Part shown: piece by piece, positions 1 to 8,565 of the stretch
How positions within the stretch are numbered: the stretch's first letter is position 1
How the letters are laid out: the number at the start of each line of letters is the position of its first letter
NCBI GenBank assembly: GCA_035532535.1
Contig: DATKQT010000035.1
Location: 1 to 64,000, forward strand
Source: Palsa-739 sp035532535
GTDB lineage: Bacteria > Actinomycetota > Thermoleophilia > Gaiellales > Gaiellaceae
Length of the DNA stretch: 64,000 nucleotides
Reading direction: 5' to 3'
Made by a program: the position numbers and the translations under genes
The notes under the pieces: model-generated
Told to the model about the DNA's origin: nothing
Database searches by the model: none
Seen by the model: the letters and a program-made list of their open reading frames with translations, nothing else

Positions 1-690
1 CTAGATCCTCGACGGACTCGTCGTCTTCTCGACCAGCTGCGTGCCTTCCGTCGGAGCGGAGCCGTCACGGTGGTGCCTCGACGGCAGATGGAGCCAATGC
101 CGTTGCACGGGCAGTGTGGCTGCCCCGAGGACGAGTCCGCCGGCGATGACAGCGGCGAGAACATACGCGCGCGCCTTCGCACCCTCCGACTCACGCCGGG
201 TGGCAGGCACGATGTCCGCGGCCGTCGAGCGAACGGCGCGGCGAAGGTAAACGAGCACGTGGACCGCAACGATGACCGTCCACACGAACGCAGCTGGGCC
301 ATGGAGCCGACGGGCGATCTCCAACGCCCGTCCGTGCGTGACGCCCATCGCCACACCGCTGCCGAACAGCACGATGGTCATAAGCACGAGAAGCGGCGCC
401 AGCATCCGCATCACGAGCTCGGGCGCGCCTTTCATCCGATACGCCTGGTTACGCGTGTAATAACGCGCGAAGCGCCAGCCCGTCCCTGCGATCTTCAACG
501 CGATCGGCGGCAGAAGGACGAGGCCTACAAAGACGTGCAGCGAGAGGAAGTGCTGGAGTCCCAGCAGAAGCGTCGCGAGCTCGATCACCGAGAGCGCAAG
601 CAGCACCAAGCCCGCCGCGGAGACGAGGCGCTCGTTCCCGTCCGGATTGAACCGTCGGCGTCGGGTGCTCGGGAGATCGAGTCGAGTCAT
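1..690 (-). CDS. b561-like multi-spanning membrane protein
   Basis: A 229-residue integral membrane protein. Hydrophobic segments lie near residues 22-42, 50-69, 98-118, 132-150 and 175-193. Histidines at the helix ends (H52, H130, H144) are spaced as in cytochrome b561 or DUF4405-type b-haem proteins, so electron transfer in the membrane is possible but not shown. I chose ATG at 690 because it precedes a basic N-terminus and the first helix; an in-frame start at 762 is possible. The gene follows the large membrane protein on the same strand by 87 bases and may be the last gene of that operon. The TAG stop lies in the sequence CTAG at the very edge of the window. Confidence 0.6.
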   Translation of the reverse strand: MTRLDLPSTRRRRFNPDGNERLVSAAGLVLLALSVIELATLLLGLQHFLSLHVFVGLVLLPPIALKIAGTGWRFARYYTRNQAYRMKGAPELVMRMLAPLLVLMTIVLFGSGVAMGVTHGRALEIARRLHGPAAFVWTVIVAVHVLVYLRRAVRSTAADIVPATRRESEGAKARAYVLAAVIAGGLVLGAATLPVQRHWLHLPSRHHRDGSAPTEGTQLVEKTTSPSRI

Positions 691-777
691 GGCCTGTCGG
701 TCGCGGGAAGTGTGAACAGGCCGACTGAGAATCTGCTGAGGAACCACAGCAGACCACCGCAATGCGCGGTCGAGCGT

Positions 778-2397
778 CTAGCAGTGCCGCGAATCCCGGT
801 CCAACAGATCGGTAAGCACGCCGACGGGTGTCTCGGCGGCCTGGATCGTGAACGAGCCGGCTCGCATCGCCCGCAGCTCTGTCATCGCCGACCGGCCGGG
901 CGACAGGCAGAAGAAGCCGCGGGTCACCGACCAGTACGGGCTGAAGCGGACACGCAGAAAGTACGTCCCCGGCCGCGCGACGTAGCCCTCGATGCGACTC
1001 GACTGAAGCGTCGTCACCGCAGCCCGAGCCGGACCCGTGAGCAGCGGCGTCGCGTGGGGCAGCTCGTAGATCGTCGCGTCCGATACACGCAGGACCCTCT
1101 TCAGGTTGGAGCGCGGAGATCGCAGCAGCCGTGCTTCTCGCTGCGCGTCGATGGCCTCGAGGGGAAGGTGCGGCAGCACGACGAAGCGGACGCCGTGCTG
1201 CCTCAACCAATCGCGGTAACCGGCCTCTGTCAACCTCTGCGCATAGAGGATGGCGTCGTCGGCGATGTCGAGCTGCCGGTACCAGCCACGCGCGAGCGCG
1301 AAGCCCGCAGCCGGGAGGTAGTACGCCTCCCAGTGGTTCGCGGTCGGCACCACCTCCACTCGAAACGCCGCGGCCGAATGCGCACGGAGGAACCGAATCA
1401 CCGGAGCCCAGAACGTCCGCATCGCGCCGAGGCTGGACGACCGGTCGGGAATCATCGACAGGTACGGCCCGACATTCCCGGCAAGAGCGGCCAGGATCGC
1501 AATCGTCGCGAGCGCGCGCGGGCGAAAGTCGGCCAACGCGGCGGCGACGAGCATGAGCGGGACGACGAAGACACCGGCCCGCACGAGGTTGTGACCGACG
1601 GGCGACGGAACGATGTCGGTGACGATGCTCGCTGCCGCCCAGACGAGGAAGATGCTCGCGATATGCCAGCCTCCGCGACCCCGCAGCGCGAGCGCGACGC
1701 CGAGCCCACTAACGGCGAGGCCGGCGAGAAGCCTCCAGGTCCCGTAGGGGTACATGAGTCCAGGCGACGGCAGCAAGACGAGGAGCGCGAACTGCGCGCC
1801 TGCCGCGAGCGCGACCGCTGCCGCGAGGATGATCGCCTGACGGCTCAGCCGTCGACGGCGCAGGAAAAGCGCCAGTAGGGCGAGCCCGAGGAAGAGAAAC
1901 GCGAGCGGACTGAAGCCGAGCGTCAAGAGCGTGCAGCCGACAGCCGTCCAGACGCGGCGCCGCTGCAATGCCCAAATGGTCCCGAGCAACGCCGCGAGGC
2001 CGAGATCGTACGGATAGGCGGCGGTGAACGCCTGACCCGCGAGCAACACCGCGAAAGCACGCGCCGGCCAACGGCCGACCGCCTCCCACTCGCGATGCGC
2101 GATCGATGCGAAGATCGCCGCCGCGAAAACGACGCCCGCGATGCCGAGCACGACGTTGCCGAGCACGGCGGCGAGGAGGTAGTACAGAAGGCTGTAGGAC
2201 GACAGCGGATACTGACCAGCGAACCACAGGTTGTCCCAGACGAGAATCCCGTGTTGAACGAGCGCCGTTCGATAGAGATGCGCAGCCAGGTCACCGCCGC
2301 GTGGCAGGGCGAGCACCATGAACGCCGACATCGCCGCTGCGACCACGCCGCACAGGGCGACCTCATGCAACTGCTCGTCGGCGAGCCGGGCCCGCAT
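778..2397 (-). CDS. large polytopic membrane protein, PTPS-related/GT-C-like (copy 1)
   Basis: A 539-residue protein with about ten hydrophobic helices in the first 330 residues and a hydrophilic, probably extracytoplasmic C-terminal third. An early acidic loop with D36 and H40 (GGDLAAHLYRT) is followed by VWDNLWF, as in membrane proteins annotated 6-pyruvoyl-tetrahydropterin-synthase-related, which resemble GT-C glycosyltransferases that use polyprenyl-phosphate sugars. It is a full-length paralog of the protein at 15667-17313, sharing VWDNLWF, GFSPLAFLFL and ARGWYRQLD-like motifs in the same order. I placed the start at ATG 2397, preceded by GGGAG at suitable distance; ATG 2421 is an alternative. 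It lies 43 bases after the phosphoesterase gene. The enzymatic role is inferred only. Confidence 0.75.
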   Translation of the reverse strand: MRARLADEQLHEVALCGVVAAAMSAFMVLALPRGGDLAAHLYRTALVQHGILVWDNLWFAGQYPLSSYSLLYYLLAAVLGNVVLGIAGVVFAAAIFASIAHREWEAVGRWPARAFAVLLAGQAFTAAYPYDLGLAALLGTIWALQRRRVWTAVGCTLLTLGFSPLAFLFLGLALLALFLRRRRLSRQAIILAAAVALAAGAQFALLVLLPSPGLMYPYGTWRLLAGLAVSGLGVALALRGRGGWHIASIFLVWAAASIVTDIVPSPVGHNLVRAGVFVVPLMLVAAALADFRPRALATIAILAALAGNVGPYLSMIPDRSSSLGAMRTFWAPVIRFLRAHSAAAFRVEVVPTANHWEAYYLPAAGFALARGWYRQLDIADDAILYAQRLTEAGYRDWLRQHGVRFVVLPHLPLEAIDAQREARLLRSPRSNLKRVLRVSDATIYELPHATPLLTGPARAAVTTLQSSRIEGYVARPGTYFLRVRFSPYWSVTRGFFCLSPGRSAMTELRAMRAGSFTIQAAETPVGVLTDLLDRDSRHC

Positions 2398-2440
2398 CAC
2401 CGGATTCTCCCTGCCGCGCATCACCGCGTGCGCCGGACCG

Positions 2441-3307
2441 CTAGAGGTGGAACGCCGGCCGCATGCTCCGGGTCGACCTGTCGTTCGCATGCCCGAGGTA
2501 CGTCGAGATCCCGAGCATTTGCTCCGTGGTCTTCAGAAGCGAGTAGTGGTCAAAGGCGGCATGCGCTCTCGTTCCGGGTGGTGTTGCCGGGCTCACGACG
2601 ATGGTGGCGACCCGGTTGGAGCTGCCGTCGCCCTCGTCGAATGTGACGAAGAGGGCGGTCGTAGCCGACGTATAGGCGGAGCTCGTGACGATGCGCGTCA
2701 CCCAACGCTTCAACCACGCATCGCCTGCGGCAACGGAGCAGTCGTGCATGTCGTCGCACAGGTTCGGCGTCACGAAAGAGAACGACGGCAGCCGGTCGAG
2801 ACGAAGGCCGGACAGCGGTATGTCCCACCTCTTGCACACACGCCGGATATCGGTGTAATACGCAGCCGGGTTGTGCTTCACGGCGTACTCGCCCGAGCTC
2901 ACCAGGGCGCACGAGGTCGGCATGCTCTCGTCGAAGCTGCGCCACGTCATGCCGGCCGCGGCGACCTGGCTAAAGATGCTCGCGTGCGCAAGCGGGTGCG
3001 CAGCGGGCGGATTGTCGTCTGCGATCCCCCAATCGCTCCCCGAGGTTGCGGCGAGATAGTTGGGAAGCGACGGGTGGGTGATCGCGGAATAGTTGGTTGC
3101 GAGACCACACCCCTTCGCCAGCTGGTTCACGTACCGCGCCGAAGGATTGCCGACGATCCGGTCGTAGGATGCGTTCTCCATCCAGATCCACACGACGTGC
3201 GTCCACCTCGCAGGCGGCCGCGCGAGCGTGCCGCACGGCCGCGTTCCGGAGTGCCCGCTCCCGGTCACCGCCGAGAGCGCCGCGAGGCCGGCGGCCAGCT
3301 TCACCAT
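2441..3307 (-). CDS. secreted phosphoesterase (acid phosphatase/phospholipase C superfamily)
   Basis: A 288-residue protein of the PF04185 phosphoesterase family. After a short signal-like N-terminus (MVKLAAGLAALSAVTGSG) the metal-site signature WIWMENASYD appears near residues 41-49, followed by ITHPSLPNYLAATSG (77-90), as in acid phosphatases and phospholipases C of this family. A later FVTFDEGDG segment carries the second metal-binding acidic pair. It should hydrolyse phosphomonoesters or phosphodiesters outside the membrane. The ATG at 3307 overlaps the TGA of the epimerase gene (TGATG), which implies translational coupling. Its place between nucleotide-sugar genes and a GT-C-like protein suggests a substrate in surface glycan or glycolipid assembly rather than general phosphate scavenging; that is inference. 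Confidence 0.85.
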   Translation of the reverse strand: MVKLAAGLAALSAVTGSGHSGTRPCGTLARPPARWTHVVWIWMENASYDRIVGNPSARYVNQLAKGCGLATNYSAITHPSLPNYLAATSGSDWGIADDNPPAAHPLAHASIFSQVAAAGMTWRSFDESMPTSCALVSSGEYAVKHNPAAYYTDIRRVCKRWDIPLSGLRLDRLPSFSFVTPNLCDDMHDCSVAAGDAWLKRWVTRIVTSSAYTSATTALFVTFDEGDGSSNRVATIVVSPATPPGTRAHAAFDHYSLLKTTEQMLGISTYLGHANDRSTRSMRPAFHL

Positions 3308-4233
3308 CAAGCGCGCGCGACAGGAACCGACAGCCGATCGGCGATCGAGAGCCAGTCGACGTAACGCCGAACGCCGTCCGCGAAATTGGTGCTCGCCGTC
3401 CACCCGAGGTCGGCCGCGGCGCGAGCGCCCGAGACGCGTCCGAGCCGGACATCCGCAGGCCGCTCAGGCCCGTGCACGACTGGAACGTCGCCGACGACCG
3501 TCCGCACGGTGTCGGCGATCTGCCGGACGCTGGTCTCCTCGTCGCCGACGAGGTTGTAGACGCGCCCGGAGGACGCTTGCTCCAAGGCGACGACGACCCC
3601 TTCGGCGAGGTCTTCGACGTACACGAACTGCCGGGTCTGGTGTCCGTCGCCGGCGATCGTGAGCGCGTCTCCCTGCTGCGCCCGCGCAACGAACGAGGGG
3701 ATGACCGCGGCAGGGCGTGCGCGCGGTCCGTACGGGATCCCGAAGCGCAGGATCGTGGACTCGACACCGTAGAGCTCCCGGTAGGCGTTGCAATACATCT
3801 CGCCTGCGAGCTTCGTGGCCGTGTAGACGTGTGCGGGATGAGCGAGGGGCGCGTCCTCGTCGAGGTCGCCGTCGACGGGCGCGTTGCCGTACACCCAAAC
3901 TGTGCTGGCGTAGACGACGTGGCCGATGTTCTCGTGCCGTGCCGCTTCGAGAACCATCTGCGTCCCGTGCACGTTGACGGCGCCCGCACGTACAGGGTCG
4001 GCGAAGACGTCATTGACGTCAGCGACTGCGGCAAGGTGGATGATCGCGTCCACGTCGCGCGCCGCGCCCAGCACGGTCTCCGGATGAGTCAGATCGCCGA
4101 CCACGGCGGTGACCCATGGATGGTGCGGTGACGGCGTCGTGTCGAGGATCACCGGCTCGTGCTCGCGCGCGAGGAGCCGATCGACGACGTGGGACCCGAT
4201 GAATCCGCTCCCACCGGTGACGAGGACTCTCAT
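3307..4233 (-). CDS. NAD-dependent nucleotide-sugar epimerase/dehydratase (extended SDR)
   Basis: A 308-residue extended short-chain dehydrogenase/reductase. The Rossmann signature VTGGSGFIGSH lies at residues 5-15, the catalytic region has S110 with Y137 and K141 (YTATK), and FGIPYGPRARP follows as in UDP-glucose 4-epimerase-like enzymes. It should act in the cytoplasm on an NDP-sugar; the exact sugar cannot be read from sequence. The ATG at 4233 overlaps the TGA of the aminotransferase gene by 4 bases (ATGA), so the two are almost certainly co-translated. Together they suggest synthesis of an amino-deoxy sugar. Confidence 0.9.
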   Translation of the reverse strand: MRVLVTGGSGFIGSHVVDRLLAREHEPVILDTTPSPHHPWVTAVVGDLTHPETVLGAARDVDAIIHLAAVADVNDVFADPVRAGAVNVHGTQMVLEAARHENIGHVVYASTVWVYGNAPVDGDLDEDAPLAHPAHVYTATKLAGEMYCNAYRELYGVESTILRFGIPYGPRARPAAVIPSFVARAQQGDALTIAGDGHQTRQFVYVEDLAEGVVVALEQASSGRVYNLVGDEETSVRQIADTVRTVVGDVPVVHGPERPADVRLGRVSGARAAADLGWTASTNFADGVRRYVDWLSIADRLSVPVARA

Positions 4234-5237
4234 TTCGAAACCGCTTCGAGTACCGGCCGCACCGCCGGGTTGTAGTACAGCGGCGCGCACCAATGGTGTT
4301 CGGCAACCCAGTCGCTGTTGGGTAGATCGACCTGGTGACCGAGGAGGCGATGACAAGGCTCGTCATAGACCTTCCCGGTCGAACGTTCGATCGGGTCGAA
4401 CACGACATACTTGTAAAAGCCCGACACCATTCCCGCCGGAAACTCGACGCGGGCCGCATGCTTCGGATCGAGCTCCCGCCGTGCGACGTCATTCTTCCAG
4501 GCAACGATCTCTTCCAGACGCTCGACACCTACGACCCCGAGGGCAGCGGTGAACTCGCTCATGCGGTAGTTCATGCCCGGCTGCGCATAGTCGGGCTTCG
4601 CGTAGTTGCGGAAGGCGCGCGCATACTCGATCAACTCGGGGTGTTTCGACACGAGCATGCCACCCTCGCCGGTGGAGATCGTCTTCGTCGGAGCGAACGA
4701 CCAGATGCCCGCGTCGCCCCACGTTCCGGCGCGGCGCCCATTCCACGATCCTCCGTGCGCGTGTGCGCAGTCCTCGATGAGCAGGATGTCGTGGTCGCGG
4801 CAGTATCCGGCGATGCGGTCGGAGTCGAACGCGAGATGACCCCCGATGTGCACCAGCACGACCGCTGCCGGTGAGTGCCGGTCGGCCTTGGCCTCGAAGT
4901 CGTCGAACGACATGCACAGGTCGTGACGGTTGCAGTCGACGAACTCGACGTTCGCCCCCGCCGCGAGGAGCGCGAGGGGGGTCGCCATGAACGTGTTCGA
5001 CGGGCACAGGACGGTGCGCCCGCGAAGCTCGAAGAACTCGAACGCGGCGAGTGCGGCCCCCGTCCAGCTCGAGGTCGCCACCGCGGCCACCCCGTTCAGC
5101 GAAGCCCAAGCGTCCTCGAAGGCCTGAGTGAGAGGCCCGTCCGACCAGACTTCGGCGTCCAGAGCCTGCTCCCAGAGCGCAAAGAGGCGCGCGCGGTCGC
5201 GATGGTCGAATCCGATGGCGAATTTGTCGATGTTCAT
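4230..5237 (-). CDS. DegT/DnrJ/EryC1/StrS-family sugar aminotransferase
   Basis: A 335-residue PLP enzyme of the sugar aminotransferase family. It shows the cofactor-binding acidic motif IEDCAHAHGG (D156) and the Schiff-base lysine in FAPTKTISTGEGG (K185), with an N-terminal WSDGP motif at 31-35 typical of the family. It transfers an amino group, usually from glutamate, to a keto-sugar nucleotide in the cytoplasm. ATG 5237 gives the usual family N-terminus. In-frame ATGs at 5288 and 5294 would add 17-19 residues, and no strong ribosome-binding site decides between them. It is the first gene of the minus-strand sugar operon and diverges from the hydroxylase gene. Confidence 0.88.
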   Translation of the reverse strand: MNIDKFAIGFDHRDRARLFALWEQALDAEVWSDGPLTQAFEDAWASLNGVAAVATSSWTGAALAAFEFFELRGRTVLCPSNTFMATPLALLAAGANVEFVDCNRHDLCMSFDDFEAKADRHSPAAVVLVHIGGHLAFDSDRIAGYCRDHDILLIEDCAHAHGGSWNGRRAGTWGDAGIWSFAPTKTISTGEGGMLVSKHPELIEYARAFRNYAKPDYAQPGMNYRMSEFTAALGVVGVERLEEIVAWKNDVARRELDPKHAARVEFPAGMVSGFYKYVVFDPIERSTGKVYDEPCHRLLGHQVDLPNSDWVAEHHWCAPLYYNPAVRPVLEAVSK

Positions 5238-5347
5238 GGGCTTGAAGCCTGCCCTCGAGTTCCACGCCTGGCGGCGACGGTCACCCATGAGCATCTCATC
5301 AGATTCACCGGATGGCCGGAAGGGTGGTGTCGATCCGCGAAGCGCGC

Positions 5348-5353
5348 TACCCT
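5348..5353 (+). promoter_or_regulatory. -10 hexamer TACCCT for a leaderless mRNA
   Basis: TACCCT ends exactly 6 bases before ATG 5360, the spacing repeated before many genes of this window. No Shine-Dalgarno sequence precedes the ATG, so transcription probably begins at the start codon. Confidence 0.5.
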
Positions 5354-5359
5354 CGACCC

Positions 5360-6031
5360 ATGGAGTCCGAGACGCCTCGCGCGGAGGCGCTGTCCCGAGC
5401 CGAGCTGCTGCGCGCATCTCCGCCGATGTTCGAGTCGCGGCTTCTCGACCGCTTCACACGCGTGCACCCAGCGGTACCTCCGCTGCTGTTTCTGCCCGCG
5501 ATCGCCGTCTGCGCGACCCTCGCGTTTCTTCAGGACAATCCGCTCGAAGCCGGCCCAGGGCTCGTCGCCGGCTACGGGCTCTGGACGTTCAGCGAGTACT
5601 GGATCCATCGCATTGTCTTCCACTTCGAGCCCGAGCAAGGCGCCGCGGCGCGATTCCACTGGATGATCCACGGCGCACATCATGATCATCCGAACGACCC
5701 GCGTCGGCTCGTGATGCCGCCGGTCGTCTCCGTGCCCCTGGCCTCGGCCTTCTTCGGACTGTTCGTCCTCGCCTTTTCGCTGCCGCTCGCCTGGTCGATC
5801 GCGGCGGGCTTCTTCGCCGGATACCTGGCTTACGACATGCTCCACTTCGCGCTTCACCACGCGAGAGCGCGCGGCCCGATCACCCGGAGGTTGCGCGAGC
5901 TGCACATGCGCCACCATTTCGAGGACGATCGCCGCGGATTCGCCGTCAGCGCACCCTGGTGGGACATCGTGTTCGGCACGGCCTCACCGCGCTCCCGCCG
6001 ACAGGCGCGCGGAGCCTCGATCACTCCGTAA
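5360..6031 (+). CDS. fatty acid hydroxylase/sterol desaturase superfamily protein
   Basis: A 223-residue membrane-bound di-iron enzyme of the PF04116 superfamily. The histidine clusters are in order: HRIVFH (83-88), HGAHHDH (104-110), HFALHH (162-167) and HMRHH (182-186). They coordinate the iron pair at the cytoplasmic face. Hydrophobic segments near 40-58, 64-80 and 120-160 anchor it. Bacterial members hydroxylate lipid acyl chains, often at the 2-position, or carotenoids; the substrate is unknown here. ATG 5360 follows a -10-like TACCCT by 6 bases, and I prefer it to the in-frame ATG at 5312. The 3' end overlaps the convergent exporter gene by 11 bases. The neighbours suggest membrane-lipid modification. 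Confidence 0.85.
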   Translation: MESETPRAEALSRAELLRASPPMFESRLLDRFTRVHPAVPPLLFLPAIAVCATLAFLQDNPLEAGPGLVAGYGLWTFSEYWIHRIVFHFEPEQGAAARFHWMIHGAHHDHPNDPRRLVMPPVVSVPLASAFFGLFVLAFSLPLAWSIAAGFFAGYLAYDMLHFALHHARARGPITRRLRELHMRHHFEDDRRGFAVSAPWWDIVFGTASPRSRRQARGASITP

Positions 6032-6686
6032 GGACGCCTACGGCTCCGACGAGCAGCAGTGCGCCGGCCAGCACGGCGGTCACGCCGGCGACGAGCGCGC
6101 CGGTGTGTCGATCGAGCCGAGCCCGAACGGAAGCGAGCGGCTGTTCCGCGCTCGGGCCGGCCAGATAGCGCACAGCGGCGATCGCCGCGAGCGGCAAGAT
6201 GAAGGCGGCGTTGAAGATGACGATCAGAGCAAGCTGCCGTGGGAGGCTCTGGTCGGAGCCGACGACGGCGGCGACGACGGCGAAGTACGGGAACGCTGTC
6301 GGGAGCTCGATCGACGTGATCGCTGCTCCGAGCGCAAAACTCGATCGCGCGGTGCGGCGTTCGTGCGCGAGCACCCGGCGGGCAACTCGGTCGCGGCGAA
6401 GCCAGAGGACGACCGCAGCCGCGAGTGCGACGCCGCCGAGGGCGAGCTCGATCAGGTGGGTCTCCCGGCGCCCTGGACGCGCAACGATCGAGAGGAGTGC
6501 GTGGCCGGGGCCGAGCACGAGCACGATTCCACCGGCGAGGTAGACGGTGAAGACTCCGAGGGTGAAGTGCAGCAGACGCCGTGACGCATCGACCCCGGTG
6601 ACGAGATAGAGCGCCGGCGCGATAGTCGACGGATTGAGCGAATCGGCGATCCCGACGGAGACGGCGAGAGCGATGAGTGCGAGCAC
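6021..6686 (-). CDS. GAP/LysE-like integral membrane exporter
   Basis: A 221-residue protein with about six transmembrane helices. The opening GIADSLNPSTIAPALYL motif and the six-helix layout with an Arg-rich central loop (about residues 100-120) match the GAP (Sap, sulfolipid-addressing) and LysE-like export families. In mycobacteria, GAP proteins help move glycolipids to the cell surface. I chose GTG 6686 because it starts directly at the first helix; an upstream ATG at 6797 would overlap the divergent glycosyltransferase gene. The neighbouring lipid hydroxylase and MGDG-synthase-like glycosyltransferase fit a lipid or glycolipid export role, but substrate and direction are inferred. Confidence 0.65.
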   Translation of the reverse strand: MLALIALAVSVGIADSLNPSTIAPALYLVTGVDASRRLLHFTLGVFTVYLAGGIVLVLGPGHALLSIVARPGRRETHLIELALGGVALAAAVVLWLRRDRVARRVLAHERRTARSSFALGAAITSIELPTAFPYFAVVAAVVGSDQSLPRQLALIVIFNAAFILPLAAIAAVRYLAGPSAEQPLASVRARLDRHTGALVAGVTAVLAGALLLVGAVGVLTE

Positions 6687-6755
6687 GCGACGAGCTTGGC
6701 AGACCGTGCCGTCGGAGCACGCAGTCGCCGCTAGAGTCGCCGCCGTGACAGGACC

Positions 6756-7859
6756 GTGCGCGTTCTGATTCTGACGGCGAGCGTCGGCGAGGGGCACGAT
6801 CTTCCCGCCCGCATGCTCGCTGCCCAGCTACTGGCCGAAAGCCCGACCGTCGAGGTGGTGGTCGAGGACGGCCTGGAACCGATGGGAAAGCTGGTGAAGG
6901 CGATCAGCGCCGACGCGGGACGGGTTGTGTTCTTCCGCTTCCAGTGGGTCTGGGATCTCGGCTTCTGGTTCTTCGCGCAGACCCGTCCGACGCGCTGGCT
7001 CAGCCAGACCCTCCTGACGCGAATCGGCGGCAACGGGCTTGTCAAGCTGATCGAGGACGTCCGGCCGGACGTGATCGCGAGCACGTACCCGAACACGACC
7101 GAGGTGCTCGGCCGGCTGCGCCGCCGCGGGCGACTCAACATACCGGTCTGCTCGGCCATCACCGACCTCGCCGCGCTCGACTATTGGGCTGGTCCCGGGG
7201 TCGACGTCCATCTCATCACCCACCCGGAGTCGATCGACGAGGTGCGTCGGGTTGCGGGGCCGCATGCCCGCGTCAGCTGCGTCCACGGCTTCACCGCGCC
7301 AGACTTTCGCGTGCCGCTCGACGCGGCAGTGGCGCGCGCCCGCCTCGATCTGCCCGCCGAGGGGAAGGTCGTCCTCGTATCGGGCGGCGGCTGGGGTGTC
7401 GGCGATGTAGGCGGCGCAGTCGACGAGGCGCTACGGCTGGAGGAGGTCTCACAAGTCGTCTGCCTCTGCGGTCGGAACGATTCGCTCCGAGCGACGCTCG
7501 AGAAGCGCTTCGGAACGACCCGACGCGTCAGGATCGAGGGCTTCACCGATCGAATGCCGGAGTGGATGGCGGCCGCCGACGTTCTCGTCCACTCCACGGG
7601 AGGCTTGACGGTCCTCGAGGCTCTCATGCGCGGCCTCCCCGCCATCTCGTACGGCTGGGGCCGCGGCCACGTTCGCGTCAACAACGCCGCGTACCGCCGG
7701 TTCGGCCTCGCCGACGTCGTTCCCACGAAAGATGAGCTGCTGCCGGCCATCCGCCGCGCGCTCGATCGCGGTCGCACGTCCATCGACGGCTTCCAGTCCT
7801 TGCCGTCCGCCGCGTCCATCGTCCTGGCTGCTGCGGAAGGGCCTAGCTCGGACCGCTGA
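6756..7859 (+). CDS. MGDG synthase/MurG-like UDP-glycosyltransferase
   Basis: A 367-residue GT-B glycosyltransferase. The N-terminus (ILTASVGEGHDLPARML, about residues 4-20) matches the MGDG_synth domain of diacylglycerol glycosyltransferases. The C-terminal half shows VSGGGWGVGD and HSTGGLTVLEAL, the donor-binding signature shared with MurG. It should transfer a hexose from a nucleotide sugar to a lipid acceptor at the inner face of the membrane. Translation starts at GTG 6756 behind a weak CAGGA site. The 3' end overlaps the convergent deacetylase gene by 17 bases. The acceptor is not known; diacylglycerol is the family precedent. Confidence 0.85.
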   Translation: MRVLILTASVGEGHDLPARMLAAQLLAESPTVEVVVEDGLEPMGKLVKAISADAGRVVFFRFQWVWDLGFWFFAQTRPTRWLSQTLLTRIGGNGLVKLIEDVRPDVIASTYPNTTEVLGRLRRRGRLNIPVCSAITDLAALDYWAGPGVDVHLITHPESIDEVRRVAGPHARVSCVHGFTAPDFRVPLDAAVARARLDLPAEGKVVLVSGGGWGVGDVGGAVDEALRLEEVSQVVCLCGRNDSLRATLEKRFGTTRRVRIEGFTDRMPEWMAAADVLVHSTGGLTVLEALMRGLPAISYGWGRGHVRVNNAAYRRFGLADVVPTKDELLPAIRRALDRGRTSIDGFQSLPSAASIVLAAAEGPSSDR

Positions 7860-8565
7860 GCGGGACCCACCGCAGGCCGATCCCGTCCGCGGCTTCGAGT
7901 ATGCGCGGCAAGGCCGCCACTGTCTTTCGCCATGAGCCGGGCGCGCTGTAGTGGTCGGCGTCGTGCAAGAGAACGATGTCGCCGGCGGCGAGCCCGCGGA
8001 CAACGTTTCGCGCGATCGTCGCGGGCGTCGCGCGACGCGTCCAGTCCCTCCCCCACTTCGACCAGAGAACCGGCTGCCATCCACGCCGCCGCACAAGCTC
8101 GAGCGCGCCGGCGCTGAACACACCGTAGGGCGGCCGGTAGCAGCGCGGCGTCTGCCCGGTCGCACCCACGATCACATCCAGCCCCCGCTCCAGGTCGCGC
8201 TCGAGGCTGCCCACGGTCCGGCGGAGCAACAGACGGTGCTCGTACCCGTGCAAGCCGACCTCGTGCCCTTGGGCGGCGATCTCGGCGGCCAGCTCCGGGT
8301 GCCGGTCGACCTGTTCCCCGACGAGGAAGAACGTGGCGCGCGCACCGGCAGCGCGCAGCAGCTCGAGGACAGCCGGAGTCCCCTCCAGGTGCGGTCCGTC
8401 GTCGAAGGTGAGCGCGACGCCCTGTGCGTGCGCCGGCAGTGTCCGCTGAAGACGTAAAGCGTCGGCGAGCGGAGCGAATACAGGTGCCGGAGCGGGAACG
8501 AGCCACATGGCGGCGGTCGCGAGACTCCCTGTCACTCCGCGCACGCGATCATCGTCCCAGGTCAT
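7843..8565 (-). CDS. polysaccharide deacetylase (NodB domain)
   Basis: A 240-residue carbohydrate esterase family 4 protein with an N-terminal hydrophobic segment (about 12-32), so it is probably exported or anchored. Motif 1 TFDDGPH (53-59) supplies the catalytic base and a metal ligand. Motif 2 HGYEH (106-110) supplies the two metal histidines, motif 3 is RPPYG, and LLHDAD near the C-terminus supplies the catalytic histidine. It removes N-acetyl groups from amino-sugar polymers such as peptidoglycan or a capsule. The ATG at 8565 overlaps the TGA of the upstream transporter gene (ATGA), so the two genes form an operon. Confidence 0.9.
   Translation of the reverse strand: MTWDDDRVRGVTGSLATAAMWLVPAPAPVFAPLADALRLQRTLPAHAQGVALTFDDGPHLEGTPAVLELLRAAGARATFFLVGEQVDRHPELAAEIAAQGHEVGLHGYEHRLLLRRTVGSLERDLERGLDVIVGATGQTPRCYRPPYGVFSAGALELVRRRGWQPVLWSKWGRDWTRRATPATIARNVVRGLAAGDIVLLHDADHYSAPGSWRKTVAALPRILEAADGIGLRWVPLSGPS

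Noticed and set aside
70..1878. A 602-residue plus-strand open frame opposite the first two genes
   Set aside because: It is Arg/His/Glu-rich low-complexity sequence typical of antisense frames in GC-rich DNA, while the minus strand encodes recognisable membrane proteins.
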